Origin: an uncultured Selenomonadales bacterium
Lineage (GTDB): Bacteria; Bacillota; Negativicutes; Selenomonadales; Selenomonadaceae
DNA: 48,595 nt
Assembly: GCA_946536825.1 (NCBI GenBank)
Contig: CAMNEX010000003.1
Span: 1-48,595 of the forward strand
Reading direction: 5' to 3'
The notes below the pieces were generated by a model that was not told the origin of the DNA, ran no database searches, and saw only the letters and a program-made list of their open reading frames with translations. A program made the translations under genes and the position numbers. Positions 7,772-16,700 of this stretch are shown one piece after another; positions within the stretch are counted from its first letter, which is position 1, and each line of letters opens with the position of its first letter.

Positions 7772-7804
7772 AATCCCGCCGATTTTCTCGACGGGATTTT
7801 TTTT
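7772..7804 (+). terminator. Rho-independent terminator of the DedA-dapB-ARH operon
   Basis: AATCCCG (7772-7778) pairs with CGGGATT (7792-7798), followed by a run of T. It sits 8 bases after the stop codon. Confidence 0.9.
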
Positions 7805-7839
7805 ATTGCAACGACAAATTGTCGGATTAAATTTCTTCG

Positions 7840-7915
<76 letters not shown>

Positions 7916-7956
7916 AAAAATTTTTATTTTAACCACGGGTTTTCTTGTATTCGGGA

Positions 7957-7985
7957 AGTATACAGCGAGACACAATTTATGTCAA
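7957..7985 (-). promoter_or_regulatory. Sigma-70 promoter of tRNA-Pro
   Basis: On the minus strand, TTGACA (7980-7985), a 17-base spacer and TATACT (7957-7962), with initiation expected around 7950, about 35 bases before the mature tRNA end. Confidence 0.88.
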
Positions 7986-8026
7986 TAAGACTTTCGCCTA
8001 CCGCGCCGCAAAATAAAAATCTAAAT

Positions 8027-8503
8027 TCACAATACTGTTTCAAGGAGCGATTTATCCATAACGGTTAAAATTACTTCGAGTTCGCCTTGAAAATCTTCAA
8101 TCGCCCGAACGGCGACTTTGAGCGCGTCGGGCGGCGGATAGCCGTAAATGCCGCTTGAGATTAGCGGGAAGGCGATACTTTTCAAATTATTTTCGGCGGC
8201 AAGTTTCAAGCTGTTTGTGTAACACGAACGCAAAAGATTTTCTTCGCCGAATTGACCGCCGCGCCAAATTGGTCCCGCTGTGTGAATAATAAATTTTGCA
8301 GGAAGATTAAAACCCGGCGTTATAACAGCCTCGCCCGTTTGAATCGGCGCAAGTTTATTGCAAGCCTCTTGGAGTTCCCGATAACCCGCCGCACGGAAAA
8401 TCGCTCCGCAAACTCCGCCGCCCGCCAAAAGTCCCGTGTTCGCCGCATTGACAATCGCGTCAACCTTCAGCGTCGTGATATCCGCGTTCAAAAATTTAAG
8501 CAT
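8027..8503 (-). CDS. Macrodomain protein (ADP-ribose/O-acetyl-ADP-ribose hydrolase type)
   Basis: A 158-residue protein consisting of one macrodomain. Visible are DAIVNAANTGLLAGGGVCGAI (15-35) with the NAAN and GGGV motifs, HTAGPIW, and ISSGIYGYP for the pyrophosphate loop. These are the ADP-ribose-binding and deacetylase/de-ADP-ribosylase signatures of the YmdB(E. coli)/MacroD group. The ORF track opens at 8563, but GGAGGAG precedes the ATG at 8503. Note the naming trap: the unrelated Bacillus-type YmdB phosphodiesterase is at 11526. Its position facing the ADP-ribosylglycohydrolase suggests linked ADP-ribose chemistry, which is inference. Confidence 0.9.
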   Translation of the reverse strand: MLKFLNADITTLKVDAIVNAANTGLLAGGGVCGAIFRAAGYRELQEACNKLAPIQTGEAVITPGFNLPAKFIIHTAGPIWRGGQFGEENLLRSCYTNSLKLAAENNLKSIAFPLISSGIYGYPPPDALKVAVRAIEDFQGELEVILTVMDKSLLETVL

Positions 8504-8617
8504 GATAAAAATCTCCTCCGAAATTTTTTGCCACATTGTAATGTTCGCATTTAAACTTTGCAACCGCAGAAAATTTCTTAAATCTTGGTTGGGGCGGGAA
8601 CGAAGAAAAATTTTTCT

Positions 8618-9187
8618 TCAGAAATTTAAACTCATAAGGACTTCGCCCGTGTCTAGGTCGAAAATCTGAATTTTTTCGTCGTCGATAATCGCGACACTTG
8701 TCTTTTTATCGGCGCGGTTGCTCAAATACGGCGAGACGGTTCCGGGATTGAGGAAAACGGTATTGCCGCGCTTTTCCAAAACGGTCGTGTGAATATGCCC
8801 CGTGATAAAAATGTCCGCGTGAAGATGAGCCGCCATTTTATCTTTGTCGGTATCGGTCGGCAACATGTGCCCGTGATTAATGACAATGCGCTTGCCGCCC
8901 GCGAAAATGTGCGAATAGGACGACAGAACGGGCACTTCCAAAACGAGTTGATCAACTTCCGAATCGCCGTTGCCGCGAGCAATCACGAACGGGATTTTTG
9001 ACGCGTTAATAAAATTCGCAAGAGCTTTCGGGTTGTAATCGTCGCCTTTGTAATTGGGATTGTTCGGACCGTGATAGAGAACGTCGCCGGCATGAGCGAT
9101 TAAATCTGCGTCGGAGAAAAATTTTTCCATTGCAAGCGCAACGCGCTCGTGATAGCCGTGAGAATCCGAAAGAACACCGATTTTCAT
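8618..9187 (-). CDS. YfcE/MJ0936-type metallophosphoesterase
   Basis: A 189-residue calcineurin-like phosphodiesterase. The metal-ligand motifs occur in order: VLSDSHG (5-11), AHAGDVLYHG, ARGNGDSE (the GNxD block), INHGHML and ITGHIHTTV. Homologues hydrolyse phosphodiesters such as 2',3'-cyclic nucleotides or model substrates; the cellular substrate is unsettled. The ORF track starts at 9250, but GGAAGGGAG lies before the ATG at 9187. It is divergent from rny, and promoter boxes for each direction are visible in the gap. Confidence 0.88.
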   Translation of the reverse strand: MKIGVLSDSHGYHERVALAMEKFFSDADLIAHAGDVLYHGPNNPNYKGDDYNPKALANFINASKIPFVIARGNGDSEVDQLVLEVPVLSSYSHIFAGGKRIVINHGHMLPTDTDKDKMAAHLHADIFITGHIHTTVLEKRGNTVFLNPGTVSPYLSNRADKKTSVAIIDDEKIQIFDLDTGEVLMSLNF

Positions 9188-9221
9188 TTTTAAAACTCTC
9201 CCTTCCAATTTCGGTGAGAAA

Positions 9222-9250
9222 ATTATAAAGTGTTTACTTCGCGGCGGCAA
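9222..9250 (-). promoter_or_regulatory. Promoter of the YfcE-type gene
   Basis: On the minus strand, TTGCCG (9245-9250), a 17-base spacer and TATAAT (9222-9227), 35 bases before the ATG at 9187. Confidence 0.7.
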
Positions 9251-9286
9251 GAAAATTTTTGCGGCGGCTTTTTTTAGTGCAAACGT

Positions 9287-9315
9287 TTGACATATTCCTC
9301 TACAATCTATAAAAT
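9287..9315 (+). promoter_or_regulatory. Promoter of rny
   Basis: TTGACA (9287-9292), a 17-base spacer and TAAAAT (9310-9315). The predicted start point near 9322 leaves a leader of about 24 bases before the GTG at 9346. Confidence 0.8.
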
Positions 9316-9345
9316 ATCGTGGTATTCAAGGAAAAAATTTAGGGG

Positions 9346-10890
9346 GTGAGTGTTATCGCTATTACTATCGCAGCAGTCATCATTGCAATAATCCTCGGCG
9401 CATTGGGCGGCTACACGGCGCGAAAAAGAACTGCCGAAGCAAAAATCGGTTCGGCGGAAGATGAAGCGCGGCGCATTGTCGACGAGGCGCGAGAAAAATC
9501 TAACGCAGAAAAAAAAGAAGCCATTCTTGAAGCTAAGGAAGAAATTCATAGAATGCGGCAGGATCTCGATCGCGATACCAAAGAAAGACGCAACGAGCTT
9601 TCGCGGCAGGAGCGGCGCGTGGTTCAGAAGGAAGAAAATCTCGACAAAAAGCTGGATTCACTGGAAAAAAAGGAAGTTCTTCTGAGTAAAAAAGAGGCAA
9701 GACTCAATGAATCTCAAGCACAGCTTGACGCAATGCAGGAAAAGGAGGATGCAGAACTTGAACGAATTGCCGCGCTGAGCAAGGAAGAGGCACGCGGCAT
9801 TATCATGAGCGAGGTTGAAGAAGGTTTAAAACACGACAAGGCAGTCAGAATCAAAGAATACGAAGCGCAAATCAAGGACGAGGCAGAAAAAAAAGCGCGT
9901 GACATTTTGAGCACGGCAATTCAACGTTGCGCGGCAGATCACGTGACTGAAACAACGGTATCTGTTGTATCACTTCCGAGCGACGACATGAAAGGGCGGA
10001 TTATCGGACGCGAAGGCAGAAATATCAGAACACTTGAAACTTTGACGGGCATTGATTTAATTATCGACGACACGCCCGAAGCGGTTATCTTGTCGGGCTT
10101 TGACCCTGTCAAAAGGGAAATTGCCCGCGTCGCTCTCGAAAAATTAATTTCGGACGGAAGAATTCACCCTGCGCGGATTGAAGAAATGGTCGAAAAGGCG
10201 CAACGCGACGTCGATAACCGCATGAAGGAGGCGGGCGAACAGGCAACTTTCAAAGTCGGAGTGCATGGAATTCATCCCGAACTTGTCAAACTTTTGGGGC
10301 GGCTGAAGTATCGCACAAGCTATGGACAAAATGTTTTAAGTCACTCAATCGAAGTGGCATTGCTCGCGGGAATTATGGCGAGTGAACTCGGAGTTGATGT
10401 GAATTTGGCAAAACGAGCGGGGCTCCTCCACGACATAGGAAAAGCGGTAGATCACGAAGTCGAAGGACCGCACGTGACAATCGGCGCGGATTTGGCAAAG
10501 CGTTATCGTGAAAATAAAAACGTCATAAACGCGATAGCCTCTCACCACGGCGACATTGAGGCGACTTCGGTTGAAGCGGTTTTGGTTGCGGCGGCGGACG
10601 CAGTTTCGGCGGCAAGACCCGGCGCAAGGCGCGAAAGTTTGGAAATGTATCTCAAGCGGCTCAAAATGCTTGAGGAAATTGCCGAGTCATTTGAAGGCGT
10701 CGAGAGATGTTTTGCAATTCAGGCAGGGCGAGAAATTCGCGTCATGGTTAAGCCCGATAAAATCGACGACGCGGCGGCAATTACCCTTGCGCATGACATA
10801 GTTAAAAAGATTGAAAAGGATTTGGATTATCCCGGACAAATTCGGGCGACAATTATTCGAGAAGTTCGAGTCGTCGATTACGCAAAATAA
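9346..10890 (+). CDS. rny: Ribonuclease Y
   Basis: A 514-residue membrane-bound endoribonuclease that starts mRNA decay in many Firmicutes. The order is: N-terminal membrane helix (about 3-24, [19 protein letters not shown]), long charged coiled coil (about 28-190), KH domain with [12 protein letters not shown] (about 215-227), and HD domain with [12 protein letters not shown] (about 360-371) and a later ASHHGD. The length matches the family. The start is a GTG immediately after AGGGG; a better-spaced in-frame start is not visible, so the exact start is uncertain. The RNase Y-YmdB neighbourhood is a conserved one. Confidence 0.95.
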   Translation: MSVIAITIAAVIIAIILGALGGYTARKRTAEAKIGSAEDEARRIVDEAREKSNAEKKEAILEAKEEIHRMRQDLDRDTKERRNELSRQERRVVQKEENLDKKLDSLEKKEVLLSKKEARLNESQAQLDAMQEKEDAELERIAALSKEEARGIIMSEVEEGLKHDKAVRIKEYEAQIKDEAEKKARDILSTAIQRCAADHVTETTVSVVSLPSDDMKGRIIGREGRNIRTLETLTGIDLIIDDTPEAVILSGFDPVKREIARVALEKLISDGRIHPARIEEMVEKAQRDVDNRMKEAGEQATFKVGVHGIHPELVKLLGRLKYRTSYGQNVLSHSIEVALLAGIMASELGVDVNLAKRAGLLHDIGKAVDHEVEGPHVTIGADLAKRYRENKNVINAIASHHGDIEATSVEAVLVAAADAVSAARPGARRESLEMYLKRLKMLEEIAESFEGVERCFAIQAGREIRVMVKPDKIDDAAAITLAHDIVKKIEKDLDYPGQIRATIIREVRVVDYAK

Positions 10891-10893
10891 GGG

Positions 10894-10969
10894 ACAAAGG
10901 AGAAGGGACAAGGGAAAAGTTCAAAATCCCTTACCCCTTGCCCCATGTCCCTTTTCCCTTACAAAGGAG
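10894..10969 (+). repeat. Small hairpin element flanked by 9-bp direct repeats
   Basis: ACAAAGGAG occurs at 10894-10902 and again at 10961-10969. The 58 bases between are a purine-rich half (AGGGACAAGGGAAAAG) followed by a pyrimidine-rich half (CCCTT, CCCCTTG, GTCCCTTTTCCCTT). AAGGGAAAAG (10910-10919) and CTTTTCCCTT (10951-10960) form a perfect 10-bp stem. The right direct repeat supplies the ribosome site of the next gene. The arrangement looks like a small insertion with a target duplication, or a decaying terminator. Confidence 0.6.
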
Positions 10970-10978
10970 GTTAGAGCG

Positions 10979-11506
10979 GTGTTTGATTTTTTAAAAAAGG
11001 CGAAGAAACCCGATCCCGATGCCGGGCGGCTTTTGGCGTCGATTTTGGTAGTTTTTCCTGCAATTCAATCAGTGACTTACGAATCAAAAGACGAGACGCT
11101 TCAATTCTCCTTTGCATTGAATGGGAAATTTTCACACGACGATTTTCAGAAGTTCTTAAACTACGTGGCGGAATCGATAGAAACTTTCCACCATTTGGAA
11201 GGGCTCGGCGGCGCGACGATTGAACTAAATGTTGAGGGGATTTACGGCACTTGCTTTTTAAATGTTCGGCGCGACGTGGCAACTTTGACTTGTCGGGAGC
11301 TGTCGCTTTTGACGGAGTTAGCAGCAAATTATTTCGGCGACAATCTGATTGAGGAATATGACGACGATCACATTCCCGACGAAGAATATTTAATGGAGCA
11401 GGAAGATTATCTTGAGCAATGTTTAAACAATATGCGGCAACTGCGGGTCGAAGGGCGGCTTGTCGGCGTTCGCGAACATGAGCGCGTTGTAGTTTATGCG
11501 CGCTAG
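10979..11506 (+). CDS. Conserved-looking unknown protein between rny and ymdB
   Basis: A 175-residue protein. The ORF track opens at 10811, inside rny, but AAAGGAGG (10963-10970) is ideally spaced for a GTG at 10979 giving MFDFLKKAKKPDPD. No signal peptide or membrane helix is present. The N-terminal part (about 15-110) looks like a compact alpha/beta domain. The middle is Leu-rich with TCRELSLLTELAANYF, and the region about 120-150 is very acidic (EEYDDDHIPDEEYLMEQED). I do not recognise a family. Placement between two RNA-linked genes with a short gap to ymdB suggests co-transcription with them, not a known function. Confidence 0.75.
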   Translation: MFDFLKKAKKPDPDAGRLLASILVVFPAIQSVTYESKDETLQFSFALNGKFSHDDFQKFLNYVAESIETFHHLEGLGGATIELNVEGIYGTCFLNVRRDVATLTCRELSLLTELAANYFGDNLIEEYDDDHIPDEEYLMEQEDYLEQCLNNMRQLRVEGRLVGVREHERVVVYAR

Positions 11507-11525
11507 GAAAGAGAGGAAAAATTTT

Positions 11526-12314
11526 TTGAAAATACTAATGGTCGGTGATGTTGTCGGCAGAACCGGCAGATATTTTTTTATGGAACAGACGCCCGAACTA
11601 AAACAGGCGAAAAAAATTGATATGGTCATCGTCAACGGCGAAAATGCCGCTCACGGCAAAGGCTTAACGCCGCAAATTTTCAACGAACTGATTAAGGGCG
11701 GCGCGGACGTCGTGACGAGCGGGAATCACATTTGGGATAATCCCAATGTCCTGCAGATTATCGACACGGAACCTTTTCTGCTTCGTCCCGCGAATTATCC
11801 CGAAGATACGCCCGGCAATAGTTTTTGCATTTACCCTATCGGCAAAAAAAATATCGGCGTGATAAATATGTCGGGCAGGATTTTTATGCAACCGCCAATG
11901 GACGATCCTTTTCGGCTCGGAGAAAAAATTGTAAAGTTCCTCAAAAAAACTTGCGACGTAATTTTGGTTGACTTCCACGCCGAGGCAACCAGCGAGAAAC
12001 TCGCCTTTGCACATCTTTTTGACGGAAAAATTACAGCGGTTGTCGGCACGCATACGCATGTTCAAACGGCGGACGAAAAAATTTTGCCGAAAGGCACGGC
12101 TTATATCAGCGATTTGGGCATGGTCGGCGCGGAGAATTCGATTTTGGGTATGGCGATTGAGCCTGTAATAAAAAAATTTTTAAGCGGACGACCGAGCAAA
12201 TTTGAAGTTGCCGAGGGCGCGAGCGTTTATTGCGCCGCCTTGCTTACAATAAACGACGCGACGAACAAAGCAACCAAAATAGAACGAATTTTTATCAAAG
12301 AACGCAAGCGGTGA
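11526..12314 (+). CDS. ymdB: YmdB-family metallophosphoesterase (cyclic nucleotide phosphodiesterase)
   Basis: A 262-residue protein of the TIGR00282 type. Bacillus YmdB is a Mn/Fe-dependent phosphodiesterase acting on 2',3'-cyclic nucleotides and needed for biofilm/motility switching. The motifs are KILMVGDVVGRTGR, VNGENAAHGKG, TSGNHIWDN, VDFHAEATSEK, GTHTHVQTADE and DLGMVGAENSILGM. The ORF track starts at an ATG at 11496 overlapping the previous gene, but GAGAGG lies 9 bases before a TTG at 11526 that gives the family's usual N-terminus, so TTG is preferred. It is downstream of rny, as in many relatives. Confidence 0.93.
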   Translation: MKILMVGDVVGRTGRYFFMEQTPELKQAKKIDMVIVNGENAAHGKGLTPQIFNELIKGGADVVTSGNHIWDNPNVLQIIDTEPFLLRPANYPEDTPGNSFCIYPIGKKNIGVINMSGRIFMQPPMDDPFRLGEKIVKFLKKTCDVILVDFHAEATSEKLAFAHLFDGKITAVVGTHTHVQTADEKILPKGTAYISDLGMVGAENSILGMAIEPVIKKFLSGRPSKFEVAEGASVYCAALLTINDATNKATKIERIFIKERKR

Positions 12315-12509
12315 TAAAAATTTTTTAGAGAATAATAAATAACCGCTATTAACAAGTGAAATAAAATATATGCCAAAATCGGCGGGTTTAGTGAAGGATT
12401 TAAATTAAGTTTGAAGAATTAACAAGGAAAATAATTTAGACGCAGAAGGAGCCGCAGCAGGTAGAAAACCACTACAACACCAAAATGCAACAAGGGAGGA
12501 GGACCAGTT

Positions 12510-12770
12510 ATGGAAATTCTAAAGGTATCAGCCAAATCTAACCCCAATTCCGTCGCCGGCGCACTCGCGGGAGTTATCCGCGAAACCGGAAGTGCCGAGA
12601 TGCAGGCGATAGGTGCCGGAGCGCTGAACCAAGCGGTTAAAGCGGTTGCCATTGCACGCGGCTTCGTGGCACCGCACGGCGTAGACCTCATCTGCATTCC
12701 TGCTTTTACGGACATTGAAATTGACGGGAGTGAACGCACTGCTATCAAACTCATAGTCGAACCGCGTTGA
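12510..12770 (+). CDS. spoVS: Stage V sporulation protein S (SpoVS)
   Basis: An 86-residue protein, nearly the full family length. The sequence MEILKVSAKSNPNSVAGALAGVIRE and the body SAEMQAIGAGALNQAVKAVAIARGF are highly typical of SpoVS/Alba-like proteins. SpoVS is a small nucleic-acid-binding-fold protein first found as a late sporulation factor, but it is also kept in non-sporulating bacteria, so its presence does not prove sporulation. The ribosome site GGGAGGAGG is very strong, 9 bases before the ATG. The 195 bases upstream hold no ORF; they are AT-rich leader or promoter sequence with no clear consensus. Confidence 0.95.
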   Translation: MEILKVSAKSNPNSVAGALAGVIRETGSAEMQAIGAGALNQAVKAVAIARGFVAPHGVDLICIPAFTDIEIDGSERTAIKLIVEPR

Positions 12771-12875
12771 TTCCACGGCAACTCACCCCGTCTCGGCACT
12801 CATTTGAAGTTGTATCAAAAATTTTTCAGAAGCCGTAAAGGCGGACATTTGTAACAGTCACGGAGGGAAAGTTTA

Positions 12876-13700
12876 ATGGCGGGCGATTTGCATACCCATA
12901 CGAATTTTTCGGACGGTTCCTACTCTCCCGAAGAACTCGTGACGGCAGCAAAAAAAATCGGTCTCCACTATCTGGGCATAACCGATCATGACACTGTTGA
13001 CGGTGTTCGTCATCTTTACGAAAACGGGCTCTACCCCGGTAGGGGCGTAAATATAATTCCCGGGGTCGAGCTTAGCGCAAATCACCCCGAAAGGGATATT
13101 CACATTGTCGGTTACAACATTGATATTTATAATGAAGCCCTCTTGGAAATGATTGACAAAATTATTGAGGCGCGCTGGGAAAGATTCAGCGAAATTATCA
13201 GCATTCTGCAGATTAAAAAATACAACATTCGCGAGGCGGACGTTTTAAAAATCGCGGGCACCAGTCGCTCAATCGGTCGGGCGCATATTGCGCGGACGTT
13301 GGTAAAAGCGGGCGCGTTTAAAAGTGTCCGGGACGCTTTCGACAAAATGCTCGGCAAAGGAAAACCTGCCTATGTGCCGCGTTACTTGCCGGAGGTCGAC
13401 GAAATAATTGAGGTTATTCATCAAGCGGGCGGAAAAGCCGTTTTGGCTCACCCAAAACTTGTCGGCGACGATGAGTTGGTTGAGGAGCTTTGCAAAAAAG
13501 TGGACGGTTTGGAAGTTTATTATCCCTTCCACAAGCCGGCAGAAGTTCAGCATTATTTTTTCCTTGCACAGAAATACAACCTTCTGATAACCGGCGGTAG
13601 CGATTTTCACGGGACTTCTTCCAGATTCGTCAAAGAACTCGGAGAATTTACGATAAGCGATAAGCTTGCCGAAAAATTTTTCGTCGAGCCGCAAAACTAA
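12876..13700 (+). CDS. PHP-domain phosphoesterase (nucleoside 3',5'-bisphosphate phosphatase-like)
   Basis: A 274-residue protein with the full PHP metal set: DLHTHTNFSDG (4-14), GITDHDTVDG, PGVELSA, LAHPKL and GGSDFHG near the C-terminus. The size and pattern match the YciV/RnaAM group, which degrades pAp and short 5'-RNA. ACGGAGGGA precedes the ATG. It follows spoVS by 105 bases and is the last gene before a strong terminator. Together with rny and ymdB it gives a locus of several phosphodiesterase-type enzymes of RNA turnover. The exact substrate is inferred from the family. Confidence 0.88.
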   Translation: MAGDLHTHTNFSDGSYSPEELVTAAKKIGLHYLGITDHDTVDGVRHLYENGLYPGRGVNIIPGVELSANHPERDIHIVGYNIDIYNEALLEMIDKIIEARWERFSEIISILQIKKYNIREADVLKIAGTSRSIGRAHIARTLVKAGAFKSVRDAFDKMLGKGKPAYVPRYLPEVDEIIEVIHQAGGKAVLAHPKLVGDDELVEELCKKVDGLEVYYPFHKPAEVQHYFFLAQKYNLLITGGSDFHGTSSRFVKELGEFTISDKLAEKFFVEPQN

Positions 13701-13726
13701 TTTAAGCGTATGAAATTGAGCAAAAA

Positions 13727-13761
13727 AATAATCCGTCTCAACCGAGGCGGGTTATTTTTTT
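13727..13761 (+). terminator. Rho-independent terminator after the PHP gene
   Basis: AATAATCCGTCTC pairs with GAGGCGGGTTATT around an AACC loop, followed by TTTTT. It lies between convergent genes, and the A-rich left side may also end addA transcription on the minus strand. Confidence 0.88.
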
Positions 13762-13784
13762 ATTGCGTTTTGTCATAAGTTTTC

Positions 13785-16700
13785 TTAATTGATTTTTACA
13801 AGCCGCTCGCCGTTTAGCAGGTAAAGATATTTTTCCGCGACGTTTATTTTCAGCAAAGCCTCAACCGCCGCCGCGTAAAGTTCAATCTGAATTTTGTAGC
13901 GTTCGCCGATATTTTCTGAATCGCGGTCGGTTTTGTAGTCAAGCAAAATCCATTTGCCTGCCGCGTCTTTGAACAGTAAATCGATTATCCCTTGTATAAA
14001 AATTTTCTCCTTGACGTGAAAAAATTTTTCGGCGTCAATCAGTCGGCTGAACGGCAACTCGCGATAAAATTCCTGCGACGATATAAGCCGCTGTCCGAGT
14101 TCACCGGCAAAAAATTTCGCAATCCGCTCCGCCCGAATAACTTTGACATTCTCTTTTGGAATAATTTCGCGGCGGGCGAGTTCCTCAATCTGCGCGGCAA
14201 TTCCTTTCTTTGACAAATCGCCGCGTAAATTCAAATTCTGCATGACTTTATGCATGAGCGAACCGAATTCCGCGCCCGAAAGTTTTTTCACCTGCATGAA
14301 GTTCGGACGACGATAAATAAATTTCTCGGCGGATTTTTTCTGTGCGAAGTCCTCGAATAGCGGCGGCTCCTCTTCTTCTGCGCGGCGTTTCAGCTCCGTG
14401 ACTGAAAGTTTTGCGGGGATTTTTTCAAGCGGCGTCGGCGAAAGTTTTTCGGGCGTCGACAAAATTTTTTTCGCTGTCGTGTCGAGTCCGCGCTCCTTTA
14501 CCGCCAAAATTTTTTCCAACGGCACGCGCTCCGATTTTATCGCCGGATAAATCGCGTCTTTTATCGGCAACAGCCAATCCATAAATTTTCCCGCCGATAA
14601 AATTTCGTAATCGTCCAAAATGTCGACCGGCGTCAATTTCTCCAACGCGGTTTTACTTGTTGTTCCGACTAAAAATAATTTTTCCTGCGCCCGCGTCAAA
14701 GCCACGTACAAAATCCGAAGTTCTTCGGCGAGAGATTCTTCCTCAATTTTTTTCGACACGGCTTGAGTTGCCAGCGTTTTGACTTTCAGTTGAAAGCCTT
14801 TCGGCGTCCGATGCGCTCCAATTCCCAGCTCCCTGTGCATGAAAAGTTTTTTCCGCTTGTAATCTTCGTTGTTGAATTGCTTGCCGATACCCGCCACAAA
14901 AACCACGGGATATTCAAGCCCTTTGCTTTTGTGAATCGTGACGACGCGCACGACGTCTTCATTTTCGCCGAGCGTCGTCGCAGTCGATAAATCTTTTTGC
15001 AAACCTTGAAGCTTTTTTATAAACTCCAAAAATCTCGACAAGCCGCGGGCGTTTGTCGCCTCGAAGGCGGCGGCGCGGTCGATTAAAATTCGCAAATTCG
15101 CCTGCCTTGCGTCGCCGCGATTTTCTTTGCCGACAAAGTCATAATAGCCCGTCTCGCGATAAAGTTTGCTCAAAAGTTCGGGCACGCTTAGTTGTCGCGC
15201 CGCGTCCCGCCAATAATTTATCTTCGCCAAAAAATTTTTGCATTTTTCCGAGCCGAGACTGACTGCCGTATAAAAATCCGCGTCGGGCTTGGCAATTTTA
15301 ATTTCGGCAAGCTCCTCCGCCGTGAAATTTCCAATCGGGCTGAGCATGACCGCCGCAAGCGGAATATCCTGCCGCGCATTATCCAACAAACTCAAAAGAC
15401 TGACGACAATTTGAACTTCCGTCGCCCGAAAATAATTTTCTTCGTCGGGCACATAGGCGGGCACCCCGAACTTTTTCAGCGTGTCGAGAATTTCAAACGC
15501 CTGAGTTTTAGGCGAGCGGTGAAGAATAACAATATCCCGAAATTCAACGGGGCGATAAATTTCGCCGTCGCGCACGAGTTTTTCGGATTTTATAAGCTCG
15601 TGAATTTTGCCCGCGATAAAGCGCATTTCAAGTTCAATCGCCTTGCTGTCGTCGTTGGAATCTTTCTCCCGTTCAATGTAAAAAAATTCGGGGCGTTCGT
15701 CGAAATAATTTTCTCCGACTTCGTAACTCGCGCCGAATTGAAGTTGCGCCGCCTCGTTGTAATCTATCTCCGTCGCACGCTTGTTCATTAGCCGCTTAAA
15801 AATTTCGTTGACCGCGCAGATAATTTTCTCCCGACTCCGGAAATTTTTCGACAGATTTATACAGCGATAATTTTCCATTTTGTTCTTGAAATTGGCGGAA
15901 TCGACAAGGCGGAAACGATAAATCGACTGCTTGACATCTCCGACGAAAAACAGATTGTCGCCGCGAGAAATTTTTTGGACAATCGCCTCCTGCACGCCGT
16001 TTGTATCCTGGTATTCATCAACCATAATGAATTTAAATTTTTGGCGGTAAGCGTCGGCGACTTCGGGCGCGGCATCGAAAATTTTCAGCGCGAAATGTTC
16101 CATGTCGGCAAAATCGATAATGCCGCGTTCGCGCTTGGCGGCGGCGAAGGCTTGCGAAAAATCTTTCGTCACGCGGATTAATTCTTTTATCGGCTTGAAA
16201 AGTTCGCGAACATCGGAAATCATTTTATCCGCGGGCGCAAGAAAATAATTTTTGCGCAGGTCGAGAAGTTTTTCCTTGTAGCCGTCGCGCAGATTTTGAA
16301 TATTATCTTTAACAATTTTTTTATCACCAACGAATTTTCCGCCGCCGAAATTGCAAAATTTAATCGCCCAAATCTTGTCGTAAGTTTTATCCCAATCGTC
16401 ACGGGAATTTTTTAAATCGTTGAGCTGATTAAAATCGTCGCCGATAACATTGACTTTGATATTATTTTTTTCGGCGAGTTGAATTGCCTCCGCGCAGTCG
16501 CCAAAAATTTTATCCAGCGTTTCGGAGATATACGGCTTGAGAATTTCTTTAAACCAGGAAATATCTTCCAGCCGCGCAGTTTCGGGCAAATCGTAAGGCG
16601 CGGCGAGCGAATCGAGCCAATCTTCAGGATAAGGCATGCTCAGCGAAAAATTATGCAGGTCGATAATCATTTCGTGAATTTTATCGTCGCCGTGAACATT

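Noticed and set aside
12315-12509. Possible small gene or riboswitch before spoVS
   Set aside because: No ORF with a ribosome site and no stable structure or known riboswitch core was seen; it reads as an AT-rich leader.
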